A DNA stretch of 64,000 bases, from the NCBI GenBank assembly GCA_016748015.1, contig JAAOMT010000772.1:189541-253540 (forward strand), read 5' to 3'. Numbering within the stretch: position 1 is the stretch's first letter; every line of letters begins with the position of its first letter. Below are positions 48,724 to 58,554 of this stretch, piece by piece. The notes under the pieces are model-generated. The model searched no databases. It saw only the letters and a program-made list of their open reading frames with translations, and had not been told where the DNA came from. The position numbers and the translations under genes are program-made. The DNA is from Geosiphon pyriformis (taxonomy: Eukaryota > Glomeromycota > Glomeromycetes > Archaeosporales > Geosiphonaceae).

Positions 48724-49669
48724 GACACTATGATTCACAAGAGTTTGAAATCTAAATCTGGCTTGTCACTCACTTTCCCAATAATGCTATTTATTACTCT
48801 TCTTTGTATGGTTTGAAGTCTTTAAAACAGGTTCAGGCTGAAGGCAAGTCAGCTTTTGTTGTTAGGTTTGTCAATTTTGAAGATATCTTGGGCCATTTGT
48901 TCACATATAAATCACATGACTTGCAGATTCTCAGCTGGCATCTTTGCCACCCCCTGCTTTTCCCTTCTTATATTAATATCAATCTTTTAGATAATTTTTT
49001 GGCTGGCATTGTCCAGATTTTTTTGGGGTGTGATCTTTCTCTGGATGGTATTGTGACCAATGCTTTTTATTTTCAAAATGGAACTCTTATGTTTGTCATT
49101 CTTGGTGAGCCCATTTTTTGTAAATGTGTCTTTTCACTTTGGCAATATGAGATTGTCTTTGTTGAGCAGCTTTGCAATTATACTGGTTCTGTTTTCAAAT
49201 AAAGGACTTTCAAGTAATAGAAAAGATTGGACCCTCGGGGCCCAGTTTTTCATTGGTTTGACATTGCTGTTTGCTTTCTGAATGGTTCTGAGCCACCTTT
49301 TGTTGTCAGATGTTGGTTTGTCTAATATTCTTGAATCTTGTGAGTTTGGAGTTGTGTGCGATCAGTTGTTAGAAGTTGATTTCAGTTGTTTTTTTTTGTT
49401 TACAGATGGTTCTCTGAGTGAGCTGGGTACTCTTGATATGAGAGCTGGTGCTGCTGTTTTTTTTGAAGACATTGATTTGAATTTGGGTGTGAGAGTGTCT
49501 GGTTTGGTTTTTTCTATTATGATGGAGTTGCAGGCCATTGCTCTGGCTCTTAAGTATTTTTCTCTTTCTTGCTCGGTCAACTTGTTTTTGAACAGCCAGG
49601 TTGCTTTGGATGTGTGCATGTCAGAATTTATGTTGACTTGTTTGGATTTCAGAAATCAATATTGGATTG

Positions 49670-49674
49670 AGTAT
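49670..49674. repeat. left target-site duplication of the Gypsy insertion
   Basis: GTAT at 49671-49674 directly precedes the left LTR. The matching right copy is GCAT at 59528-59531. One C-to-T change separates them. Rejoining the reading frame over the LINE RNase H across a single copy gives a continuous IEHHHIANV-type sequence, which supports a 4-bp duplication. Confidence 0.7.
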
Positions 49675-50627
49675 TATTACCAGAGGTTTTTGGTCTCTTT
49701 TCTTGAATGTTATAACTGTCTGTTGGTTGCAAATTCACGTTTTTTAGAAGTAGTTGAATCTCCAATAACTGAATTTATCTTCAAATTATCTCCTATAATT
49801 TGAACTGCTGGGCTTATAAGTAGAATGGCCAATTCCATGCCAGTTGCTTTGTGTAGTTACATTGCAGTAAATGTCAACTCTTTCCCAGGAATTGCTTGTC
49901 TGAAAGCTCACTAAAAATGTGTAGTTACTTTGCTGTGAAAGTCAACTCTTTTACAGAAATCTCGTCTGTAGGCTACCCTAATGATTATAATAAGAAAAAA
50001 AATAAAGAAAATAAAAGAAATGTAAAAAAAATAGAATTTTGTCAAGGGAAACGTTTTCTATCCAGGCCTGGAGTCACTAACAGTTTACTGAAATTGGTAG
50101 CTAATCAATTTCGAAATGTTAGTTGGGTTTTGGGAATTTTCCAAGTGCAATAATTAAAGAATTTGATTTTTCGAATTATTTGATATTTATTTCTTTCTGT
50201 GTGTATAGGAATGGTTCTAAGTAATAAATCTAAAATAAGATACATTTTCTTGAAGAAAAAAGCTTTTCTTTTATACAACTTGTTGTAGTACTAGTCTATA
50301 AACTTGCACTTTTTTTCTTTGCTCAAATTTTGGCAAACTAAAGATAAATTTTGATGAACTACAAGTTATTTCACTGAACTATTGATTAATTTAGGTGAAC
50401 TATTCATAATTTCAGCGAATTTTAAAATGTTATAAAGTTCAGAGTATTGTGTAATTTGATCATCCTACTTTCTGTTATACTAATTAAATTATTTTAATTG
50501 AATCGTGATATGTGATAATTAATTAAATAATAAATGATAATTTGAAATGATATTAATATACTAATTAATTATAGGAATTATAAGGGTAATTTCGTGCTAA
50601 TTAATAGCTAAAATTCTACTAGTAACA
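49675..50627 (-). repeat. 3' LTR of the Gypsy element (family A)
   Basis: 953 bp, aligned end to end with 58555-59527. It begins TATTACCAGAGG (ancestral TGTTAC) and ends AGTAACA. It lacks a 20-bp segment present in the other LTR near 59300. An 85-codon frame at 49896-50153 is open in both LTRs but looks non-coding. Confidence 0.93.
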
Positions 50628-50645
50628 TAATCTCCTCTTCAAGAC
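50628..50645 (-). promoter_or_regulatory. polypurine tract of the Gypsy element
   Basis: Directly inside the 3' LTR the minus strand reads CTTGAAGAGGAGATTA before TGTTACT. A purine-rich run abutting the LTR is the expected primer for plus-strand DNA synthesis. The second LTR element has AAAAAGGAAATAA at the same place (about 62857-62873). Confidence 0.7.
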
Positions 50646-50783
50646 TGAGTTCCATCAAAGTCCAAGCACTATCTGTGATATTGAAATAGTAATCCAAAAT
50701 AATTGAAGTAATTTGGTCTGAAAATTGTTGAAATTTCAGTTCTGTGAGCTTGCCAATGTATTGGACTTTCATTGGTTGCAGTA

Positions 50784-51302
50784 TTAGATTTTATAGAACA
50801 TTTTCACAAGTATTAAACAATCATAGAGTCTAAAAGCTGCTTTAAGTTTGTAGCAAGTGTTTGTTGGTCCAGCTGCTGTTTTGAATTCATTGTGGATTTG
50901 TTTTTGTATAGCTTCAGGAGTGAAATTTGTTGCTTCAAGTTCCAGTTTTCGTTCATAAAGTGTCTTTCCAATGTGAAAGTATTTATAGATAGGGGTGTGT
51001 TCATTGAGAAGTGATAGAAGTTTTTGTTGTATTGTAGCATTTGGTGGAATGTCAATAGGGGCAATTAAAAGATTTTCTTCCAGTGCTTGCTTCAAAAGTC
51101 TTGGTAACCTATTTTCAGAGTGACTTCTTGTTTTTTTTCTATAAGAGTGATAGTTCTGTGAATGATTTGCTACTGGGGCTGTGGTTTCCTTCTGAATGTA
51201 ATTAATTTAACTTCCATTAATCGTTATGGATAAGTCAAGAAGTGTTTTCAAGGCTAACATTAACTTTTGGGATATTTGTTGAATATTTCGAGGAATAATC
51301 AT
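50784..51302 (-). pseudogene. extra 3' ORF after integrase, unknown function
   Basis: After the pol stop at about 51438, a separate frame starts at ATG 51302 (MIIPRNIQQISQKLMLALKT) and runs to 50784, 172 codons with one in-frame TAA near 51207. The C-terminal half is helical and charged (IYKYFHIGKTLYERKLELEA). The second LTR element has an ORF in the same place (62989-63642) with a similar opening and a related FYKIGEQL block. It occupies the position of env in retroviruses, but I see no signal peptide or membrane anchor. Its function is not known to me. Confidence 0.55.
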
Positions 51303-51437
51303 GATAAAATTGACTAATTATGAAAAGAGAGAATAAAGAAAATTATTTTTGGAATATGGGGTTTTTTATTTGTTTTTGGGTTTAGGTGTTTTTGTAATTT
51401 ATTTACTATTTTTGTCTTTGTGTTTTTATTGTAAAAT

Positions 51438-52830
51438 TTAAGTGTTCAAGTTTGGTTGTTGTTCTATTATAATTATTGGTTCTAAATTTCGGGGAATATC
51501 TTCAGGATTAATTAAAGAGGAATGTATACCAATTTGTGGAATTAATGGTTTAAGATTGTTTCTGGAATGATAGTGTTTTAATCTGTTTCTATGTGCAACT
51601 TTTGCTAGTATTTTGTCATCAAGTCTTAACTTGTATGATCTATTGTTTAGAATTTCATAAATATAAAATGATCCATCCTATTTGTTTTCAAATTTCTCAC
51701 TTCATTGTTTTTTAGCCTTAGTTTTGTGTAAGAGAACTTTATTTGCAACTTTAAATTCGTTGGTAATAGGTAGTAATTTGTTGTCATATCTTTCTTTTTG
51801 TTGAGCTTGGGAATGTTCAATATGAGTTGCTGCTATTCTTCTTTTTCCTTTCAGTGTACTAAGAAGAGTGTAAGCTCTTCTTTGGAGTGTTTCTTGAAAG
51901 TTTTCTTCATTGATTGGTTGTACTAAGTATGTTTCTACTGTAAAGTTAATTAGTAATATTGCTGTCTTTCCATAAGTAAGATCAAATGGTGTGTGTTTCA
52001 TAGTATCTTGTTTTAGCATTTTGTATGCTAATAACACTGATGGAATAAAGATATCCCATTTCTGCTCAAAGTCTGTTGAGACTTTGGCTAGAGATTCACA
52101 CAATGTTCTGTTAAAATGTTCTACAAGTCTATTTGTTTGAGGGTAATAAGGTAATGATAAAGGTCTTTTGACATTGAACTGTTCACAAATTTCTTGTATC
52201 AAGTTGTTCACAAAATGTGTTTTTTGATCAAATAAAAATTCAATTGGGCATCCATGTCTACAAATAATGTCTTCATAGATGAAATTTGCTACTGATTTTG
52301 CATCTGTTCTTTGGATGGCTCTAGCTTCAGGCCATTTGGTAAGATAATCCACTGCAACTGCAATATAATAATTTCCTTGGGTTGTGATAGGTAATGGTCC
52401 GACTAAATCAATTCCAACTCTGTCAAAAGGTTGTCCAACTTTGATTGGATTTAAAGATTCTGTGGGGCAAGTTCCTTCTCTTCTTTGACAACTATTACAA
52501 AATTCTATATATTGTTAAATGTCTTTTTGCATGTAAGGCCAAAAATAATGTTCAAGAGTTCTTTGAATTGTTCTATCTCTTCCCAAGTGTGCTGAAGAAA
52601 GATCTGTGTGCATGTTATATAGAATTGTTTCTTTTTCATTTTCCTGTATTAATCTGAGTGGTTGGTTTGGGTTTTTATAATTTTTGTAATATATTTTGTT
52701 ATGGTGTATAAAATATTGTTTGGATTGGTGTTGTAATTGATGTTTTTTACTTGGAGACCAATTTTCTGACATGGTGAGAGTTTCCAAATAGTTTTTGATG
52801 TTGTTGTAGTTTTCTGGATCCATTGTTGTT
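51438..52830 (-). pseudogene. Gypsy integrase
   Basis: An N-terminal zinc-binding region (H-T-D-L-S-S-A-H at about 52610, then C-N-S-C near 52485) leads to the catalytic core. The three acidic residues are visible: Asp in GIDLVGPLP (about 52405), Asp in FLFDQKTHF (about 52225) and Glu in LVEHFNRTL (about 52125), a DDE arrangement. The C-terminal part includes KVANKVLLHKTKAKK and YEILNNRSYKLRLDDKIL. In-frame stops lie after the zinc domain and at two ancestral Trp positions near 51695 and 51675. The domain integrates element DNA into the host genome; this copy is broken. Confidence 0.85.
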
Positions 52831-52890
52831 GATCTTGTTGTTTGTTCTGCTGTTAAGTTTGTTGGTGTTTTGTTGGTGTTGATATTGGTA

Positions 52891-54275
52891 TTAATATTGT
52901 CTCATTCTTGAGAGGCTATCAATATTGGTGTGTAGTTTTCTTGGTTTGTAATGTACAATGTATCTGTAGTTTGCTAGGAAGTCATTCCATCGAGACTGTT
53001 TGGCACTTTGTTCAGTTTTCTTTTTATTAAGCCATTTGAGGCCAATATTGTTAGTTATTATGTCAAATTCTTTTCCATTCTTTAGGTATTGTTGAAAGTG
53101 TTTGAGAGCCCAGATGACTGCAGCGGCTTCTAATTTAGTTGAGCCATATTTGAGTTCTGTTGGCTTGAGTGTTCTGCTGGCATAGGCAATAACTTGTTCC
53201 TGGCCATTTTTATTCAATTGTGATAAAATGGCACCAAATGCTATGTGTGAAGCATCAGTGACTAAGTGGAATCGTTTGTTGAAGTCTGAGTAAGCAAAAA
53301 CTGGGTCTGTTGTCAATTTTGTTTTGAGAGTTTCAAAAGCTATTTGTTGTTCTTCAGTCCATTTGTATGGTACATTTTTGTTGGTAAGATAATTGAGTGG
53401 TTTGGCAATTTCTGAGAATTTTTTTATGAATTTTTGATAATAAGAGGCTAATCTTACAAATCCTCTTAGTTCTGTAGTATCTCTGAGGGTTTGAAAGTTT
53501 TTGACAGCACTGATTGTTCCTGGATTTGGTTTGACTTCATTTTTACTAACTATGTGTCCAAGAAAGATCAAGCTTGTTTTTCCAAAGTGATATTTCTCAA
53601 TATTTAACTTTAATCCTGCTTTCTGTAATCATTGAAAAACTTCTCATAGATGAATAAAATGAGTCTCAAAGCTTGATAAGTATACATCAGTGTTATCAAG
53701 ATAGACAACTACTGATTGCCACAAAAGTCCTTTATATACCACATCCATGAGTCGCTGGAATGTTGCTGGTGCATTGCAGAGTCCAAAAGAAATAACATTA
53801 AACTCATAGTTTCCTCTCTGGGTGGTAAATGCTGTTTTGGGTCGGTCTTTTGGGTCTATTTCGACTTGTCAGTATCCACTTTCCAAGTTTAAAGTTGAGA
53901 AGAACTTGGCTTTTCCTAGAGCATCTAGCATGTCATCAATTCTTGGAAGAGGGTAGGCATCTCCAATTGTCACATTGTTCAATTGGCAATAGTCAACACA
54001 AAATCTAATTTTTCCATTTTTTTTTTGACCAGGACTACTGGTAAAGCCCAAGGACTTTTTGATGGTTGAATCAATCTGTTATTGAGCATTCTTTGGACTT
54101 CTTCTCTGATGAATTGGTGGCTGGCCAGTGGCACTCTGTAAGCTTGCTGTTGTTTTGGTGGAGCATCTCCTGTATGGATCTGATGTTGAACCATATTCGT
54201 TTTTCCCAGGTTATTGTTGTCTTTTGCAAATATATCTGCAAATTCAGCTATCAATTGTTTCAATTGTCTTTGTTG
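52891..54275 (-). pseudogene. Gypsy reverse transcriptase and RNase H
   Basis: RT starts near LIAEFADIFAKDNNN (54250). It includes SPWALPVVLVKKK (54040), a one-base deletion in the following A run that breaks the frame, then IRFCVDYCQLNNVTIGDAYP (about 53990) and AKFFSTLNLESGY (53900). The catalytic YLDD box is YLDN at about 53697, a G-to-A change. TTELRGFVRLASYYQKFIKK marks the connection. RNase H keeps LVTDASHIAFGAILSQ and STKLEAAAVIWALKHF, but TDH has become TNN. Stops occur at 53872 and at 53653-53627. In an active relative it copies the RNA into DNA; this copy cannot. Confidence 0.88.
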
Positions 54276-54506
54276 TTAAAGTTCTAAGGAACCCATGTTG
54301 ATTCAAGAGAGTTTTTCTTCCAAAAAGTGGTAGTTTTCAGTAGTGGGAATGATATTTGGATTTGAGAGTAGTGTGTGCCTTACAATTTCGATGAAATTAG
54401 AGACAATTTGAGAGTTTTCATCTTGAAAAATATTGCTGTGTATGATTCCAATCTCTAGTTTGTTTAATAAGATAATAGGGTAATTATTAGGGTTGTAGAA
54501 TGTAAC

Positions 54507-55352
54507 TCAAAATTTTTTCATTTTTTTAAGAATATAAACGTTTGGAATTGAGATTTCATGCTTTAAACAGATTTGTTTATTAGATTCAAAGATTTGTTGT
54601 GTAGTGGTGGGTTTTGAGCAAATATAAATTTCATAATGTTCTCCAAAAGGTGAAATGGTAATTGGCTGGGGAAGTTGAAGAATCTGGTGAGATTCATTTT
54701 GTGTATTCAGAGCTATGTTTACTGGAACTGTAAATCGTCTAGTTGAACCAAAACCTTGAGTTCCTCTTTCACTTTTTCCCAATTGTTCTCTGTTGTTTAC
54801 TGATTGTAAACCCGAAATGTTGATTAAGGGTAAGTAAATTGCTTGAGCAATTTTTTCAGCATGTTCAATTTTGAATGGTTTGTCTGTTTCATTCTGTAAC
54901 ATGATGGTAATGTTTCCAGTGTATCCTGTATCTATAACTCCTCCTCTAATATTGATTCCTTTGCTTACCAATGATGATCTGAAGGCAATTTGAATCATTG
55001 CTCTTGGTGGTATTTCAAGAGCAATTTTGAGATTGATTTTTGTCAAGGACTTTGGTTGGAGAACCAAAGTATCTTTTCCTGGGTATCTTAGATCATATCC
55101 AGCATCCATTTCATGTGCTTTTTCTGGTCTGATTCTCTGGTCATGGTTGTCAAAATATTTAAGTTGTAGAGATGGTTGCTTTTTAAGAAGATAGATGGGA
55201 GTGGTTGGTAGTTCTTCTACTAGTTCAAATACTCCAAATTCGATTTCATTTTCATCATTCTCATCTGGCAGAGGAATGCTAAGAGCATAACATTCTAAAC
55301 ACCATTGGTTATCACAAGACATAACACATTCTTCACACAATTGAATGTTCAT
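54507..55352 (-). pseudogene. dUTPase domain in the Gypsy pol
   Basis: A trimeric-type dUTPase fold is readable with all five motifs: 1 DAGYDLRYP, 2 RSSLVSKGI, 3 GGVIDTGYTGNITI, 4 IEHAEKIAQAIYLPL and 5 ERGTQGFGST. The catalytic Asp and stacking Tyr of motif 3 and the Arg and Phe of motif 5 are kept. dUTPase hydrolyses dUTP to dUMP and keeps uracil out of newly made DNA. It lies between protease and RT in the same frame as both, separated from the Cys-rich segment by a single TAA (55364-55362) that looks like a C-to-T change of CAA. It ends at a TGA that also looks secondary. A part of a polyprotein, here listed as pseudogene because the pol frame is broken. Confidence 0.88.
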
Positions 55353-55361
55353 TTGCTCTAA

Positions 55362-56081
55362 TTATTGAATTTGAGCTTTTTTGGTCAGATATGTGTGGCT
55401 TGCAATTTGGTAGTAGGTTTCTACTTCATCTTCATAATCAAATCTAGCTAATTCTATAGTATACTCAATATATTCAGCTTTTTTCATTTGGTGGACATCT
55501 TCTTGGGTGGCTCTATTGATCAATGCCATTGTTAGGTCAAAAATCATTTTAGCATCATGAGGGTAGTGGTAAAGTTTATTGAGAGCACTGTTGTATGCTG
55601 CATCAAATGGTGTTCCTCTTTTGACTTTTTCCAAAATTGATAGAGCATATTGACAGGTTTGATCACATACTCTTTCTCTCATTGCTACATCAATCCAATT
55701 GCATTCTTTTGGTAGCATTTCTCCACATGTAAGGCAAGGTGTGTTGTCCCATTTTCCACTTCTTTTTGGAAATCCAAATCGTTCTCTATGGCATGCTTTG
55801 CAAAAGTAACAGGTACAAGTTTCATATTTCTCTTCTGGAGAAATACATGCTCCCATTGATAAAAGTTTTTTGTTGCAATCTTTGCATTTGAGTGGAATAT
55901 AGGGTGGTTGTTTTCGTAGTTCTGATGTAGAATATCTAACTTTCTTCTATCCTCTTGATTCTTTAAAAATCTTTTGTTCTGTTTCCTCAGTCCAATTGGA
56001 TGGTGATCTAAGAGCCATATAGGTTTCAGTAAGTGGCATTTCTTTCTCCTCTTCAAATTCAAATACTGGGGCTTTTTCTGA
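55362..56081 (-). pseudogene. Cys-rich linker between protease and dUTPase
   Basis: In frame with protease and dUTPase. It contains repeated CxxC pairs: CKDC (about 55880), CTCYFCKAC, CLTCGEML, then, after the TAA, CEECVMSC and CLEC at the start of the dUTPase frame. These look like zinc ribbons. A helical part follows (DLTMALINRATQEDVHQMKK). Two stops (TGA near 56079, TAG near 55949) interrupt the upstream connection. I know of no named domain of this kind; a structural or nucleic-acid-binding role is a guess. Confidence 0.6.
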
Positions 56082-56560
56082 TCATTTGTTAAAGGTACCA
56101 CAAGTTGCAGGTACTATGGTATATTGTTTTTGGTATGAGATTTTAAGTTTTTGAGTTTTCCAGTTCAGGTTTGCATTGGCCTTGAGAAGCCAATCATTTC
56201 TGACTAGAGCTTGGTATTGGGGTACATTCATAACAAGAACTTTAACTGGAATGGTAATTCCATTAATTGTAAAAGAGAAATCATCAATTTCTCCTACTGG
56301 AGTCTTCTTCATACCATCAGCTATGACAATAACTGTTTGAACTGGTCTGTCTACGTTTTGTTTGAGTTGTTGCATCAGCTGGTAAGTAATGATACTTCCA
56401 GCTGATTCACTATTTAAGATTAAGCAAATAGGTTTTCCTTTTACTGTAGCTTCTGTATATAGCAGTAATTGCTTTCTGTTTATTGATTGCTGTATTACTA
56501 AGCAGAAATGATAATTTATTTGCTTCAAATTCAAATGGAAATATATCTGACAGATTGGCA
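56082..56560 (-). pseudogene. Gypsy aspartic protease
   Basis: A retropepsin-like domain reads YTEATVKGKPICLILNSESA, then GSIITYQLMQQLK, VKVLVMNVPQYQALVRNDWL and ISYQKQYTIVPATC. The catalytic D-S/T-G triad has become N-S-E (in LNSESAG at about 56415), two G-to-A changes, so the enzyme is dead. It normally cuts the Gag-Pol polyprotein. A frame change relative to gag lies near 56500. Confidence 0.8.
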
Positions 56561-56639
56561 TTTTGGGCAATTTGAGCTGGTGGAATGGTGTGATTGGAAG
56601 GATTTGATCTTGGTGCTGTAACTTCACCTTCAGAAAGTG

Positions 56640-58509
56640 CAGTTTGTTGAAAATCTGATTCCTCTAGTATTGTAAGATAACTGGGTTGAGTGTGATAATA
56701 ATTGGGTCTTTGCTAATCAGAATTTTGGGGAACCAACTGGTTATTTGGATTGATTCTGTTGTAGTTACTCTGCAATTGATTTTGGGGTGTGAATTGGTTA
56801 TGTTGAACCAATCTTCTTGCTGGTACTTGATATTGTTGAGTGAGTAGTGTCTGATATGGCTGAATTGGTAAAGATTGCTGATATTGTTGCTGCATTGATT
56901 GTGGAGCTGGTGGATAGTAACTGTTTTGATTTTGTGGTCTTGGTGAATAATAGGTTGGTGGTAGAGATTGGTAATAGAATTGTTGTGGTGAAGAGTAACA
57001 TTGATTACTCCTGTTTTGTTGGTCTCTTTGTAATTTCCTACAATCTCGTTTCCAGTGTCTTGGAATTCCACAATAATGACAATTTTGAGGTTGGTTGTTA
57101 GATGGTAATCCAAAATTGTTTTGGTTGTGTCGTTGTGGGGGTTGATATCTTTGTGGTTGTTGTTGCTGTTGTTGTTGGTTTGTAAAGTAGCTTTCAATCT
57201 TTTTTGTGAGTTGGTCTATCTTCTCTTCAGCTGCTGAGCTGGTTTCTCCAATTGCAAGGTTTACAAGCTTGGTGTAATTTGCTTTTTCCATTGCCATTTC
57301 CTAGCTCTTTGCATGTCTAATAGCAGTTGCTAAGTCTGCTGGAGCATGTGGATGAACTTTCTTAATCAGTTTGTCTTTTAATCTTGCTATAAACTGATCC
57401 AGAATTTAAGCATCAGAATAGTAGTCATTGGTTTCCAATTGTCAGATTCGTCTGAGAAGTTTGTTAAATCTTCCAAGATAGGTCATAACAGTTTTAGATG
57501 TTTTTTGTTTGATATTATGAAAGTGGTTTCTGAGAGTGATAGAGGTATTGTTGTCAGTGAATTGTTGTAGAAAAGCATCTTTGAATGCTTGCCAGTTTTC
57601 AAATAGTTCTTCTAAGTTTTCAAACTATTCTTCTGTTGTTCCTTGGAGAAAGTAGGAAATTGCTTTGAGCATTCTTGTTGCAATCCAACCATTTGTATCT
57701 TCTGCTTTTTGAATTTTGTCAAGCCATTCTTGAGGGCTGGTATTATTGTCTTCACCAGTGAATTCTGGGATTTTTACAATGTAAGCAGTTGCCATTTCTT
57801 CTTCGTTTTCTATAATTTCTTCTGGTTTTGATTCAGTTTCTTCATTTTTCAAGCTGCCTGAGTAATTATTTTCGTTTTTTTGTAAGTAATCAATGATATT
57901 AGCACTTGTTGATATTGGTTCCTGTTGTTGAGTAGGATTTCTAGATGACTGAAAATCTTCTGGTCTGGAGAAATGGTTAAGTAGTAAACTTGATGTTTGT
58001 GGTTGAACAAGTGAAATTGGAAATGATGTAATAGAAAGTAGTAATTTGGCACTGGTTTTTTGTTCAGGTGTTTGCAAGTGTTTGGCAGTTGTCTTTTGTA
58101 GTGTTGGAGTGTTTGGAGTGGTTCTTGAGTGTTTCAATCTTTGTTTGCCTTTGTTGCTTGTTTTAGTTTCTGATTTAAAGTCAAAAGAATATTTAGACTG
58201 TACTGGGTATTTTTCTTCACAATACTCAATAATGTTAAAATTAAGTTCTTGGAAGTAGGTAGCAAGTGTTTCACTGTTTAGGTTTTCTGTTCCCAATTGT
58301 AAATAGTGCACTAAATTATTGTAGAGGTTGCTTCTAACTTCTGAAATGTTGTAGTTTTCAAAAAGATAATTGTTGATGCGGTTTTCAATGTATTGGTATA
58401 CTGATTTCTTGACAACTTCAATTCCGTCTGAAATGTTGAATCTTTGCTTACAGTGGGTGTAAATTGACTGGTAATACTCTAGAGTTGCTGTGTCTGGTGT
58501 GGTTGCCAC
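56640..58509 (-). pseudogene. Gypsy gag with CCHC zinc knuckle
   Basis: The frame opens at 58509 with VATTPDTATLEYYQ (GTG in place of an expected ATG; an upstream stop limits extension). The capsid-like part contains VKIPEFTGEDNNTSPQEWLD at about 57770 and VMTYLGRFNKLLRR near 57470, typical retrotransposon gag. Then comes a Gln/Asn/Pro-rich segment with one intact CHYCGIPRHWKRDC knuckle (57082-57041, CX2CX4HX4C). Stops near 57624, 57445, 57407, 57300 and 56713 break it. Gag packages the element RNA. This knuckle is intact, unlike those of the LINEs nearby. Confidence 0.85.
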
Positions 58510-58534
58510 TTTGAATTTGTTGTTGCTGTGTTAT

Positions 58535-58552
58535 TTCTGTGAGAGAGCACCA
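58535..58552 (-). promoter_or_regulatory. primer-binding site of the Gypsy element
   Basis: Two bases inside the 5' LTR the minus strand reads TGGTGCTCTCTCACAG, which begins with the TGG that pairs with the CCA end of a tRNA. The tRNA identity cannot be assigned from this alone. Confidence 0.7.
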
Positions 58553-58554
58553 AA

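Larger units (their letters stand above)
43985..49674 (+). mobile_element. LINE copy 3, left part (ORF1, endonuclease, RT, start of RNase H)
   Basis: ORF1 runs from about 44133 (MGSHFGNKNNKKKMRVDSVY) to 46010, including EVIVKKIPVDLFRSVVKSVF. The endonuclease begins ATCNVRGINNPAKQ at about 46030, with TESKLKE (46127), GDFNENGS (46450) and DTDYQTVS (46670), in which the catalytic His is Tyr. RT spans about 47470-48720, with FVDDTIWVG at 48309. RNase H starts near 49390 (FTDGSL, then MMELQAIAL) and is cut at 49674 by the Gypsy insertion. The remainder resumes at 59528. Many in-frame TGA/TAA/TAG codons and frame changes make it inactive. Similar elements are abundant in Rhizophagus. Confidence 0.82.

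Noticed and set aside
49896-50153. 85-codon ORF present in both family-A LTRs (also 58776-59033)
   Set aside because: It lies wholly within the LTR, has Lys/Asn-rich low-complexity content from an A-rich tract, and its openness in both copies follows from about 96 percent identity. Not enough to call a gene.
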